Source: Paracamarosporium sp. OC-R06-R3
Lineage: Eukaryota; Ascomycota; Dothideomycetes; Pleosporales; Didymosphaeriaceae
Assembly (NCBI GenBank): GCA_019828545.1
Contig: JACVRA010000354.1
Coordinates: forward strand, 1 to 64,000
Reading direction: 5' to 3'
DNA length: 64,000 nucleotides
Shown piece after piece: positions 11,950 through 23,291 of this stretch. The notes below the pieces were generated by a model. It worked only from the letters and a program-made list of their open reading frames with translations, did no database searches and had not been told where the DNA came from. Position 1 is the stretch's first letter. Every line of letters starts with the position of its first letter. The position numbers were made by a program, and so were the translations under genes.

Positions 11950-12054
11950 TGTGACGGTTGGAGCGTGGCAGGTGNNNNNNNNNNNNNNNNNNNNNNNNNN
12001 NNNNNNNNNNNNNNNNNNNNNNNTCACCGCTACAAGCGCTTTTTCACCGTTACA
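11950..12054. mobile_element. MITE-like DNA transposon, copy 1 (contains gap)
   Basis: Both ends match the element at 19067-19237 in opposite orientation: TGTGACGGTTGGAGCGTGGC at the left, and TCACCGCTACAAGCG through CACCGTTACA at the right. It is flanked by a perfect 5-bp duplication TATTA (11945-11949 and 12055-12059). The ends are imperfect terminal inverted repeats, TGTRACGGT. The 49 N residues replace the interior; if this copy is full length the missing part is about 115 bp. Confidence 0.85.
11975..12023. other. Assembly gap (49 N)
   Basis: A run of N inside the first transposon copy. The intact copy has imperfect tandem repeats around CTCCTGCTG and CAGGCAGGT exactly in the missing part, which probably caused the assembly break. 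Confidence 0.99.
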
Positions 12055-12059
12055 TATTA

Positions 12060-13472
12060 CATGATTATTGTTCTGCTGTCCTATAGTGCAAATTCTCTTC
12101 TTGGTATCACATGTCAGGAGGAATGAAATACAGGCATAGTGTCGTATCGCACCTCTTCACGATCCCCCTTCCGGCAGTGCTTGTAGCCTCACAGCCCAGG
12201 ACAAAGAATGCATTTACGCTTTTGCATTGCCGGACCTTTTGCCAAGAGCGACCTCCCATGGGACAGAACAATGAACCCCGACAGAACCATCAGGTTCATG
12301 TTTGCCTAGGTGGCTAAGGTGATACCTCGTGTAAGCCTAGCAGCTCTCATCTTCGGTCACGTGACTCTAAACATACATGGTCTGCATAATTGAGCTGGAC
12401 GAATGAGCTTGGGTGGTTCCATCACCAAGAGTAATAGATGGCTTTCATCCAGTATTGACCAAGATCACATATGTCTCAAAATGGTTTAGCGCATTCGAGA
12501 AAGCTATCACACTCGTCAGCTGCTGGCATTGCAGCCTTGATCCACGTCCACTGTCAACACCCCGCTCGACTATCGATGTCTAAACCCGAATCATCAATTA
12601 GAGTTTAAACTCGTCTCAGCCGTCTTCACCATAGGCAGTCAATACGGTAGAGGCATTGCACCCTCTACCGGTCAGCGCGTGCCATGGCGCAGGGGGCTGA
12701 AAGCTGACCACCATATGCACCCCACTGCAACTATTGAACGTAGTTGCTTGTGATTTAGCAACAGCAAAGATACTGTGACAGATATTTTGAATGTTCGAGC
12801 CGTAACATGAAACCGTCACAATGAACATTCCAAGTATCTGACTGACAAAACCTCGATAACCAAATCCGACTTTCGAATAGGTAATGTGATGTGATTACAT
12901 TTTCCTTTCTTGGCTGCAGATGTGCTTATTTCGGTCAAGCACACTATTCAATCACAGCCTAGCACTTGCAGCCTTGTGAAGCTCCCGGCTTATCACAAAC
13001 AAAAACGCAGCCACGAACGGCTGAAACGCATCTCTCTGCCACGATCTTGTGAAATGCTTGTCGCATAGCACTCAGGTATTGGTGCCAGGTTTTGCTTCTC
13101 CTCACCCACCATTAACTGTTGTCTTTGTGGCTGTCGCCCAGGCGCCTTACTGGCTGGATCTATGCCGTTCAGCTTTGCATGTTCGATGTATGCTGATCAG
13201 ATCTCCTGGGTGCGGTGCCACTAGTCCGCCAATATGCGCGATGGAGAGCCATTTCCTACTTTAGACATGAATACAAGCGCATGACCCCTTGGCAAAGATA
13301 CATATTTGAAGCAGGCGTCAGCCCCGTTCTCCTTTAGTTCTTCTTAAAGCCAATTCTCATACGAATCTCATAATATCATCCGTCAAGTCTTGCTTATCGT
13401 CAGAGGATTCAAACATCGTTTGGAAGACTTCATCACGCTACCATTCATCTGTGACAACATATCTGTCTCACC
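12060..13472. other. Intergenic
   Basis: No convincing gene; a few 60-95 codon frames without motifs. Its end carries the promoter of the M6 protease gene. Confidence 0.45.
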
Positions 13473-15836
13473 ATGGGTCGCCGTCACAGTGATTCTCCGT
13501 GCCTCGTTTCTCCCCACCCCGATATCCTTCGTAAGCTCCAGGCTCACACCAATGTACTCAGCGCCCAAGGGGCGCAAGCTAATCAGAGGGCCCGACCTTT
13601 GGTGAGCCACCATGGCAGACCAAAAGTTCCCGGTCTGAATGACGGTACAATCTTCCCGCCGGTACGTGCTCATCTTGTTATTTCATTCCACCTTTAATCG
13701 ATTTCCAGAGCCATTATGCCAAAGCTCCTTCCGCCATGATGATGAGCAAGGCTGCATTTGAGAGAGCTCCCCTACGGGGTCCAATCAGGTATAGATTGCC
13801 CATTGTTGGGTGGGGTTGGACTGACTGAGCGTAGGGTGGCTGTGGTCCTTTGTGAGTTCCAGGACGTCAAGATGAAACCAGGTACCAAGGAGCGCATGGA
13901 GGACTTGTTCTTCTCTACCGGAAAGCTCTCCACTGGCTCGGTAACAGAGTACTACAAAGAGGTGTCAAATGGCAAGGTGGCCTTCACTGGTGAAGTATTT
14001 GGTCCTTATACTATGGCTCAGAACCTCTCATACTACGCCAATAATGGTAAGCACTGCGTTTGCTGTTAATGGGTGCAACTGATTGAAATAGAGTTTGGTT
14101 GGCATGAACCGGGTCCGAACGTGCGGGACATGGCAGAGGAAGTTTTTGACGCTGTCAAGGCGGAAGCTTCGAACATGGACTGGAAGGTTTATGACAATGA
14201 TGGGAATGGTTACGTGGATGCATTCATTTGCATACATGCAGGACAAGCGGTAAGCCCCATTACACCCATAATCAGAGTTCATATTGATGAGTGCGGTGGT
14301 TGTTAGGCTGATGAGACTGGCGAAGCGGGAGATATTTGGTCCATGAAATGGGTCTTGCGTGATGAGAAAGAGATAAACGGTAAGCAGTCACCAGGGACAA
14401 ATCCATAAACAATGGTTAACACGTTACTAGGAAGTAAAGTCTACGGCTTCCTGACCGTTTCCGAGGATGCTAAGTGTGGAGTCTGTGCACATGAGATTGG
14501 ACATCTAGGTTTGTTGCTATGTATGCTGGGGTATGACTGTAGCACTAATAATTATAGTCTTTGGCTGGCCAGATCTCTATGACACAGATGATAGTAGTGC
14601 TGGAATAGGTTCTTGGTGTCTGATGTCGGCTGGCAGCTGGGCGGGACCCCCGGGGGGCGCTGGCCTTCGACCGGTCCATCCTTCTGCCTGTGAGTATGCA
14701 TCCTAGAGTGAAATGCCGTGTCACTAATATACGCAGGGTGCAAGGCATCTCAGGGTTGGATTGACACCGTCGTTGAAACACAGAATCACCAGATAACGCT
14801 TCGTGACGTGAAATCATCGTTCACTACTCATCGTCTGTGGAAGAACGGCAACATCGGCCCGGAGTATTTCCTCATCGAGAATCGCCAGCTCAGTGGCTTC
14901 GATTCGTTCCTTCCTGGATCTGGCTTGATTGTATGGCATGTCGACGACAGTGTTGATTCGAACACCAATGAGAAACACCCATTGCTTATGATCGTGCAAG
15001 CTGACGGGCTTGGAGAGCTCGAGAAGAAGCTCGACTTTGGTGATGCTGGCGATCCTTTTCCGGGAACTACTAGGAAGACGATATTCAATACGACGTCCAA
15101 TCCCAATAGTAGGTCGTACAGTGGTCAGAATACGTAAGTTAGCTCTGCCACTATCGACTAAGCCAGCTGACAAGTTTCAAGCTCCGTCTCTATCACCAAC
15201 ATTCCTGTTAGCGCTCTGGACATGAGGTTCAATATTGCTGTTAAGCCTCTGTCAAGCCTGGCATCTGGAGCCGTACCCTTCGATGAGAAAAAGTGGTACC
15301 GCTTCAAGAATGGATACAACCCCTCTTCCTACTCTTTGGATGTCATAAATGATAACGGCATCAACAGTATCGGCAACATACAGCTTGCCTACGATGGTAA
15401 CTTTTCAGGTCAACATTGGCAGGTAACATCCATCGGCGACGAGACGTACCATTTGCGCACCATGTTCCTAGGGGCCAATCGTCACCTCGATATCGGCGGT
15501 TCTAAGAAGACTCCTGCTTTAAAGAACGCTACCCGCGAGTATACGCAGCAGTGGCGCATTACCGCTTGGGGCGACGGCACATGGCGTGTAGAGAATGTCT
15601 ACAAGGGTAAATTCCTGTGCCTGGACAGTGTAGATGACGGGACGGTAGTGCAGCTGGTAAGTCCTCATCCAAGTAAAATGCAATTTTATTTGTCTGCCAG
15701 CATCATCTTGGGAGGTTACTGAAAATATCGCGAGTAGAACGATGCAGACGAGGTTCGGGCGACTCAGCACTGGACCATCGAGCCAATTACCGATATCACC
15801 GATATCGCTTTCATCGAAAACAACACTTCAACCTAA
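13473..15836 (+). CDS. M6-family metalloprotease with ricin-B-like C-terminus
   Basis: Ten exons join in frame into 630 residues (13473-13661, 13709-13788, 13835-14046, 14092-14249, 14307-14379, 14431-14508, 14558-14689, 14737-15133, 15182-15656, 15738-15836). The zinc-protease signature is CAHEIGHLVFGWPDLYD, with H258, E259 and H262 and the downstream GxPDLYD typical of M6 (immune inhibitor A-like) peptidases. Upstream, LCEFQD and EYYKEVSNGKVAFTG are the usual M6 N-terminal segments. Residues of about 455-630 look like a beta-trefoil lectin (HWQVTSIGDETYHL, QQWRITAWGDGTWRVEN, QHWTIEP). No signal peptide is visible at MGRRHSDSPCLVSPHPD, so it may be intracellular or exported unconventionally. 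It should cleave proteins, perhaps targeted to glycans by the lectin part; substrates are unknown. Confidence 0.88.
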
Positions 15837-16451
15837 CCGCAAACTTGCCAAGACTCACTCACAACTGTTTGCCTGACGATTATTCGCAACTTCTTCGTCG
15901 CACTCAATATTGAATATTGTTACCCACCACTGCCATTGTTACCATCTGTAGTTGGTTTTTGCGGGGTAGACAGGGTGCTGATGGGCTATTCCCATCCTGT
16001 GGTCACATGGGTCGGGGAATGCATGTCAGCATCGCGGGAACCAACTTCGCGCTTGTTCCTGTGGCCTCACCCAACACAACTTCAGCGTTGGATAGATGCG
16101 ACGCCTTACCCCTCACTTGTGGCTTCGTAAGGCTACTCTTGCATTAGATAGCAATATACAATAGTCACCTTTCCCTTAGATTTGCCTGAAGCAGTGAGTC
16201 TTTGGAGGTTGAGGACATATCTCCATTTTCTTACAACCTGTCAGCTTATTGCTCAATGATGACAGCCGTATTCCGCTTGTTATACAGATAAGTGTCCTTC
16301 GTTGTCTACCAACACGTACAAAATGTAGGATGGGGGGCACCAACATCCTCCCCTGTTAAGCCGCTAACATCGCCAGGACGTATTCCTCCCATGAGCGACC
16401 ACTTCTCCACGCCACCTAAATCGGGATGATGTTGAAACCAACATATCACTG
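15837..16451. other. Intergenic
   Basis: Terminator side of the protease gene and promoter of the kinase gene; no other feature seen. Confidence 0.5.
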
Positions 16452-17603
16452 TTGCTATCCATATCCTTTTGCGTCGGATATCGGCGCCGCGTCTTTATGA
16501 TAAATCGATCACTACCTGCTCCGAAAACTATTCATTCAAGCCAACAACGTTTCGCAACTACAGAATTGATCCAAATTGATTCACCTCATCAGCCCTACGA
16601 CGTTCGTACTGTCCCTCAAATGCTCGAAGAAATATGTATCAGACGGCGCGCAGGCCGGAAGTTTGAACCAGGTTCTATCCTCGACCGCCGCTGGTCTATT
16701 CTATCATCACTTTCACATTGTAGTGGTCAACTTTCCGATGGCTGCTTCAATCGGGGTATCAAACTTATCCAAGAAACTTCGTCAAATCGGTTCTGTGTTC
16801 TGAAGATGCTTCCACCGGATATCTGCTGCCCAGGCCATGCGGCACGCGAAATCCGGATATTGAAAAAGTTGATGCGATACGGAGGCGGAGGACACGTAAA
16901 TATTGTGCGCTTTATGGATTCGGATGATGGATCTGACCATCCTCATGACATTCCTTGGATGGTGACAGAATTCTGCGACAGAGGGACACTGGCCCAGCTA
17001 GTTGAGAGTTACGGAAAACGGGATTCGTCTTTACCTGAAGCATTCTTGTGGCATGTGTTTGAGCGCTTGGCTGAAGCAGTGCGATTTTGTCACACCCAAG
17101 GCGTAGTGCACCGGGATATCACGCTCACCAATGTCTTTTTACGATCATCCATCAGAAGGGACACTTATCCAGAAGTCCAACTTGGCGACTTCGGATCCGC
17201 AGTGACTGGAGAGGACTTAGAGCAGTTGCCGCTGGGGAACTTGCTTCCCGGAAATCCCAGATTTATGCCTCCTGAAGGTTACGAAGCACAAGCTTCAGGC
17301 GACATTTACCAGATTGGCCTTGTAATAATGTGCTTGTACATGTGCGACACCGACCCAATGGAGAGCCTTGCCGACTTTCTTCCTGGAATGGATAACTGTG
17401 GACGACAGAATATACAAGAGCTGAGAAGCCTCATAGCATGGTGCCTAGCCAAAGAAGCGCATCAAAGACCGACTGGAGAGATGCTAGTGGCGAGACTTCA
17501 GAGAATGAATACTAAAAGACGGATCGCGGGAAGGTCACTGGTATTTGAGAGTCTGATTGAGGAGTATAAAGGAATAGATTTCGATTCTGACTCGACAGAA
17601 TGA
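16452..17603 (+). CDS. Atypical protein kinase, active-site residues mostly kept
   Basis: A single exon of 383 residues; the internal Met at 16497 (MINRSLPAPK) is an equally likely start. Kinase landmarks: ATP-site Lys118 (FCVLKML), alpha-C Glu133 (AAREIRILKKL), hinge-side VTEFCDRGTLAQLV, catalytic loop VVHRDITLTNVFL (Asp222, Asn227), metal-binding GDFGSA (Asp246), PPE in place of APE, and SGDIYQIGLVIMCL in the F helix. The catalytic-loop Lys of HRDxKxxN is Thr, and the Gly-rich loop is poorly kept. Overall it is a Ser/Thr-type kinase, loosely NEK/STE-like, of the kind expanded in fungi. It faces a second kinase (17829-18803) tail to tail with 225 bp between; the two share layout and the HRDIT feature, so they are probably paralogues. 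Confidence 0.82.
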   Translation: MLSISFCVGYRRRVFMINRSLPAPKTIHSSQQRFATTELIQIDSPHQPYDVRTVPQMLEEICIRRRAGRKFEPGSILDRRWSILSSLSHCSGQLSDGCFNRGIKLIQETSSNRFCVLKMLPPDICCPGHAAREIRILKKLMRYGGGGHVNIVRFMDSDDGSDHPHDIPWMVTEFCDRGTLAQLVESYGKRDSSLPEAFLWHVFERLAEAVRFCHTQGVVHRDITLTNVFLRSSIRRDTYPEVQLGDFGSAVTGEDLEQLPLGNLLPGNPRFMPPEGYEAQASGDIYQIGLVIMCLYMCDTDPMESLADFLPGMDNCGRQNIQELRSLIAWCLAKEAHQRPTGEMLVARLQRMNTKRRIAGRSLVFESLIEEYKGIDFDSDSTE

Positions 17604-17828
17604 GATCGTGGAATGTACAGAGGGGAGGAGCAGGTTCATTTACGTTAATACACGTTAATACTACAAAAGCTAGGGATAGAAATGAATGAGCAATTGAATG
17701 AGCCAATCACGATCGAGTCGAGAATGGATATCCCAGGGGACGTTTTCTATTCATATGAAGCATACTAAGTCTCAAATCCTATTTCTATAATTTTTAGTCT
17801 CATCTCACTTGGTTGAGGCTTCAAAGTG

Positions 17829-18803
17829 TTAGATGGTCTCGAGGTTCTTAACTAGCCCATTAATATTCAGCCTCAATTTTGGATTTCCGATGAGACAACT
17901 ACTGACTACCAACTGTAGTTCATGTGAATAGGGCTGATCAGCATGTGTCTCACGCTTCCACACGTCATCTACCAAGGAACCCGACCGGCCGTTCATCAAG
18001 GTTGGTGCGCTTCCAGAATATGGTTGGTTAAATCCAAACATCAAGCAATATACCACGGCTCCAATCTGATATACATCTGACTCAGGATAACAAAACGGTA
18101 GTTCTGGGGCACAGAACCTCTCGTCAAACCTCGAAGCTACACTCTCATTATTGTAATCGGGAGGGGTATGATTGTTTGTGGTTGAGAGTCCGAAGTTTCC
18201 GAGGACGACGCGAGGAAAGCGAGACGATGGTTGGGAGGTTAGGAAGATATTCGACGGGGTGATATCACGGTGGAGCACCATGTGCCAATTTTCTTTAGGG
18301 TAGTCTCGAGGGCCTTGTTGACAGTAACGAACCGCTTCCGCCAGGCTCCTCAGAACATGCTTTATAAAACTCTCTGAATTCCGTTCATTGCGTGCTTGAA
18401 AAAAGTTGATCCAGTCGACTAGACTTCCCAAGTCGCAATACTCCGTCCAGATCCTCGCACTTGGAATAAACCACTCAAGCTGGGGATCTTCAATGAGTTC
18501 GGAATCTATTAGTTGTACGATGTTGTGATGACCTTGAAGCTGCTTGAGAGTTTCGATTTCGCGCTTAGCATGACCAGACTCAATATCGGATACTGTGAGT
18601 CGTTTCTCGATACAGTATCTTGTGAACTTCTTCAAAACAAGAATACCAGCGTTGTTCTGCCGCAAGCTACTTTCCAATACCCCCATGACCTTAGAGGGAG
18701 GATAGGGGCTGTTTGGGCATGAAGGCTTGTCCATTTTGAGTGTGATATTTTGTTCGCAGAATGAATTTGTGAAAAATGAAACGTTGGGCCGCCTTGGTTG
18801 CAA
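17829..18803 (-). CDS. Probable pseudokinase with NFG motif
   Basis: A single exon, 324 residues from 18803; Met24 (MDKPSCPNSP, at 18734) may be the real start. It keeps the ATP-site Lys58 (LVLKKF), alpha-C Glu82 (AKREIETLKQL), catalytic loop VLHRDITPSNIFL (Asp180, Asn185), CAPELP, and an F helix ESDVYQIGAVVYCLMF. The metal-binding DFG is NFG (VVLGNFGLSTT, Asn203), and no Gly-rich loop is evident before Lys58. Loss of the DFG Asp usually removes or lowers phosphotransfer, so a scaffold or allosteric role is possible. It also has Thr instead of Lys in the catalytic loop, as in its neighbour at 16452-17603. The two genes converge. Confidence 0.8.
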   Translation of the reverse strand: MQPRRPNVSFFTNSFCEQNITLKMDKPSCPNSPYPPSKVMGVLESSLRQNNAGILVLKKFTRYCIEKRLTVSDIESGHAKREIETLKQLQGHHNIVQLIDSELIEDPQLEWFIPSARIWTEYCDLGSLVDWINFFQARNERNSESFIKHVLRSLAEAVRYCQQGPRDYPKENWHMVLHRDITPSNIFLTSQPSSRFPRVVLGNFGLSTTNNHTPPDYNNESVASRFDERFCAPELPFCYPESDVYQIGAVVYCLMFGFNQPYSGSAPTLMNGRSGSLVDDVWKRETHADQPYSHELQLVVSSCLIGNPKLRLNINGLVKNLETI

Positions 18804-19066
18804 TATTGTCGGCTTACAAGACTACATGAAGCGACTTTCGATATCATATTATTATATAACCTACGTCAAAATATTGTGCAAGTACAATGGAAACATACAG
18901 AAGGTATTTCATGGAATTACAAAGTCAAAGCCGGAAGAGTTCACAATGTCGTGGAGTGAAACAGGTTGCTCGCATTGCTCCACTATGCAATATGCTACTT
19001 CGACTGGTCCGAATGTACCGCATGGTTTTACAGAATAGCATATATCATACTCCCATACACGGCTAA

Positions 19067-19237
19067 TGTAACGGTGGAAAAGCGCTTGTAGCGGTGAGTT
19101 CAAAGTTGAGGTAATCGTTGTTCTTGAGTAGCTACGCTACGGAAGCTATATAAACAATCTCTATGACGTACTCCTGCTGCCCAGGCGGGTGCTCCTGCTG
19201 CTCAGGCAGGTGCACCTGCCACGCTCCAACCGTCACA
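19067..19237. mobile_element. MITE-like DNA transposon, copy 2 (complete, 171 bp)
   Basis: It starts TGTAACGGTGG and ends CCAACCGTCACA, imperfect terminal inverted repeats, and is flanked by a perfect 5-bp direct repeat GCTAA (19062-19066 and 19238-19242). Both ends match copy 1 at 11950-12054, in reverse orientation. The interior has an inverted repeat GTAGC-TAC-GCTAC and imperfect tandem copies of GCTCCTGCTGC..CAGG.GGT. It has no coding capacity and needs a transposase elsewhere; the 5-bp target duplication does not fit Tc1/mariner (TA). The superfamily is not assigned. Confidence 0.87.
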
Positions 19238-19242
19238 GCTAA

Positions 19243-20303
19243 CCCTCCATAGAATCATGCTCACAACAGTGCGTTCTTCATGTCAATCGTAGGAATACGG
19301 AACAATTCCGTTGAGTATTACTTGTTATCCAATACCGCATAGTGTAAGAGCAAATGAGTAAACACCAAGGCCCGTATACCCCGAAACCCGCATGAAACAC
19401 CACATTTCTCCATCGTTGGAAAATTCTCAGCGTTGCTTGACCAAGTCGTTTTTGCATCGGCAGTATCTAGTTACCCGATCCCAAGATCCTCGTTTACAAG
19501 GATTCAATCTTACCACTGGATCTTGACGAGGCCAATCCTCCTGTCCACCTTGGTCCCCGAACCCACGTGCTACGCCCCATGCCCCTCGATCTCCAACACC
19601 TCGCTAACCCCAGCACCATCAATCGCCGAACCGCCCCGCATAACGCCACGCAAACCGCGCGGCCCACGGGATTTAGCCGTACTCACGACCCTGTCCCTGC
19701 GCACTCAACAATATAGCCATCTGTCCGTCGCAAATCTTATTTTTGTTCTTCTTTCATTCGGAAGACATCTCAGAGGGGTACAATGTAAGAAGGTTTCGAG
19801 TTCAACGCTGGATAACCAAGAAAATCAACTAACGAAGGATGCGCTCGTGGCTGACTGAGATAATGCACAATGCTCCGAAAAAGGAATAAGATCAGCGCGT
19901 TGCGCAGGTTGGGATTCCCAGCGAGGCGGTGTGATCGACGATACATTCCACGATGATGCAAGTGGGAGAACAATTGCGATAGAAAGTGTTTGCTTTTTTG
20001 GTATTGCAATAATTATGGTACAAATGCAGAAGTTGACATGCATTTACCCTTCTCAATATGCGTGATGCGCGTAGATAGCGAACGTCCAGATATTGTACAA
20101 ACAGTGACCATAACTCGTAAATGCATCATTAGGTTCCCATAGCGCTTTGAAGGACTGTCACCCAAAATGCGCCTTGTGTCGTAAAAATGCTCATGAACCG
20201 CGGGTATATCGTGAGATCAAAAACGTCTGAAAGTGAATGGCGTCAAGTCGCAGGTGATACCAATGCTTGGAGCCTCGAGCGAAAAGCGCACAATGTGAGG
20301 TCC
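19243..20303. other. Intergenic
   Basis: No supported gene. A 141-codon plus-strand frame at 19433-19858 is Pro/Ser/Thr-rich with no motif and is probably chance. Confidence 0.45.
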
Positions 20304-21703
20304 TCATTTCCTCCTCACTTCCCACACGTTCTTCTTTAGACCAGGACTTCTAGGCCCACGCGACGGCCCACCTTCGCTGGTACTCCTCGTCCTTTTCGAG
20401 CTCAAAGTCCCTTCATGGCCCGCTTCCTCCGTCTCCTGCGCTTGTGTGTATGTTTTCTCCACTTTTCCAAAGTAGAGCGCTCGGTCGGGATTAGCCGGGC
20501 TGGACTGTTCGAAGGTGGATCGCCCTTCTTCTGCGCCGAGTATCGTTCGGGCTTGACTATCTGTGCCAGTCTGGTCGGCAGTACTGAGGCCGAGGGAACG
20601 CGCGATGCGACTGCGACGCGATTCCTGAGAGCTCGGCGTCGTCGTCGACGAATGCTTTGATTTGAACATCGAGGAGCCGGGGAGGAGCGATTCCGATTTT
20701 CGTCGTTTGCGCCACATATGCCAGACGATAGGAAGGTTCGTACAGAGGATGCCTCCGAGAGGCTCGAAGGCGGAGTATGCACCGAGCGGAACGTAGCTCC
20801 ATGTGAAATCAGCGTAGCCATGGCCGAGGACAACGGTGAGGCGGATTGCGGAAACAATGCAAGTACTATACATGTACATAGTAAGTATCAAACACCACCG
20901 CATCAGTGTTGGGTGACATGGGTGTACTTACGCTATGCCAACGGAAAATATGAAGCAGAGAAGAAGTTTCTTCTTCGTCTGTAACTGCAGATGCCAGATG
21001 ACAGGTACCGGCATTAGAAATATCCATACATCCGTGATCATGTTCGTGATGTTCGTAAAATAAGTGAAGTGAACAAGGTTGAGGCAGTTGCCCTTAACGG
21101 ACGCATCCCAGAATGCTTCTATAGGTCGACATGCCAAAGCTAGTGTAACAGTAATGCCGATTCCCCATGCGATTACGAAGGCTGCAGTTGCGATTACGAT
21201 TTTCCGAAATAGTGGAACGACGAAGACGCGGTGATAGAAGGCCAATATTCCGAGCTTTACGAAAACAAGAGCGCAATCGTAGAAGTGACTGAAGACGTAG
21301 TCACCCTTTCGGACCATTGCTTGATCATGTGGAGATACAACGTTAACATGTTTTCCCATGCCGTGAGGAGGGCCTGGTATGGTTAGCTTTCAAGCATGTA
21401 CTCGTTTCCAACACGACCCTTACCATAGCCCAAACCTGCTGCGCATTCACCGACTAGACATATCTATGTTGTGTTAGACCACGTTGAAACAACTTCACTA
21501 TGGAGACATACCGTTGCGACTACAATAAGCCAGTCGTCCAGTGTAATACCGTTGCGACCAACTGTTTTGGCCCAGAGTCTTAATGTCGTTGATAAGATTC
21601 CGAACGTGATGGGTACACTGTATACCCAGTGGATCTCAGAAACCCTCGAATCATTCCTATGCGCTTCGAGGTATGCTAACTCCTCTGGAGTGAAAGTCGA
21701 CAT
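20304..21703 (-). CDS. Rhodopsin-domain (SAT4/Pth11-like) integral membrane protein
   Basis: Four exons on the minus strand (21499-21703, 21424-21453, 20932-21373, 20304-20865) give 412 residues. Family landmarks: LRLWAKTVGRNGITLDDWLIVVAT after the first helix, GECAAGLGYGPPHGMG, YDCALVFVKLGILAFYHRVF, ACRPIEAFWD with KGNCLNLVHFTYF, TDVWIFLMPVPVIWHLQL, and FTWSYVPLGAYSAFEPLGGILCTNLPIVW. These give seven helices and a roughly 130-residue Ser/Lys/Arg-rich cytoplasmic tail. It is a plasma-membrane protein of the same broad family as the one at 5420-6955 but clearly diverged from it. Exon 1 uses donor GTGAAG rather than the upstream GTATGT because only this keeps the conserved GECAAGLGYG frame. Confidence 0.87.
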
Positions 21704-23291
21704 GGCTCATAGTGCGATCGCGAACACTGGATTCGAGCGTTGTAAGTGGCGTCGCGGCAGCTGATACTCTAGCAGTGCTTCATATCGCCCGCGCAAGATC
21801 GGTGGAGGATAGACGAACGGAGGGGGGATGGAATAGAGTTACAAGCGAGAAGCCTGTAGCGTAACGGCGAGAACATTAAGAGGAAGGGAGAAGCCGGTAA
21901 GGGTACAAGTTGACCTGACGCGGTTGATATTGGAGGTTGCGGCGCTGGGCAGATCGGCCGAGCCTAAAAAAGCAACAGCTCAGCAGTGGCATGCATATGC
22001 GAAGACGGGATTGCCCACTTTTAGCCTAGATCCTGGAGAGCCTCGTACCTACGGCCGGAATATTTGCCGTACCACGCTGGCGTCGAGTCGCCTGGGCGCC
22101 CAGAGAAGCCTCAAAATGCACTCCATGCTGGTATCGACGAATTACGATGGATGATCTGGAGGTTTTTGTGCGACCCAAGACGCAGCGGGCGCTTCGGCGA
22201 TTGAATTGGCATGCAGGGTTCAGTATCCTCGCCGTCTCAAAGCCCAGCTAGCGTAATCATCCCTGCTTACCCTCGTTCACCCTGGCAAACGTCTCATGTT
22301 ACTGGTGGATGTCGAGATACATCGTAGCTGAAGAAAGTCTTGGAAGTGGAATTGCTGACAAGTAGACAGTCGTCAGCTGAGCATCGCAAGTCAACGATCT
22401 TTTTAGTGTAGGTCTGCCTTTTGGCACGTGTTTCGGTACGGGCCGCTCTTCTCCACACGGTGTACAAAATTCGACCACACGTCTAACGCTCGCAATGAGC
22501 ACTCGTTGCGCATCGCCAAACGTCTGACAAATCGATGTAATTTAGCCTTTTCGCACTTCGAATTCCATGGCTAGTCTCGACAGGCCTTGGACCAACAACG
22601 CTATGTAAGATCGACATTGCGATAGTGAGTAGCGCTCCTTTGATGCGAACACGAGATTCCAGTCCAAGCGTCTCTACGACGAGACGGACATTGTCTTCAT
22701 ATTGGATTGAAGGCGTTGAGGACAATTTGCTGCTTAGCGCCGACGTGAACACCGCCTTCGTATTGTAAATTGAAAAAGGGTTGCTGTATTTTCTGTGCCA
22801 TGGCGCGATTTCTTGTCGACTGCCTTTCTTGGAACGGTCCGGCACGGCCTTTAAAGGATTGACGGTAGAGACATCGGGTGAAGATCTACTTTTGTCTGTG
22901 AATGTGAGACTGGGAGAAGAATGTGGCAGACCGAGGGAGCTCGTGATGGAGAAGGTACAAGGAACGGGAATGAGGGAAGAAGGATCTTGAAATTGCGCTA
23001 AGCTAAATTTGAAACTACCATGTGGAGAGTGAAGAGGCCCGCGCTTCATTTGGATGGAAAATCTACGCTTACAGAATATACAGTACTGAGGACTGACATG
23101 ACTTCTGTTGTAGTCTGCGTATCGCTTTGTGGTACGTTCAGGTCACGTGACAACTGCTTACCATCTTTGGACAGCGCAAACAACCACTTATGCAACAGGA
23201 ATGCACGGGAAGTACCGAACAACCATTGAAATTACATATGCAAGGATTGGTTCGTGTGATCGGGCTTCAATATTCTCCTCATCGTGCTATC
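21704..23291. other. Intergenic with one doubtful open frame
   Basis: A 188-codon minus-strand frame at 22483-23049 (Ser/Pro-rich N-terminal half, no domain) could be a hypothetical protein but lacks independent support. The rest shows nothing. Confidence 0.35.

Noticed and set aside
22483..23049. 188-codon minus-strand frame
   Set aside because: Ser/Pro-rich without domain or splice support; kept only as a doubtful note in the intergenic entry.
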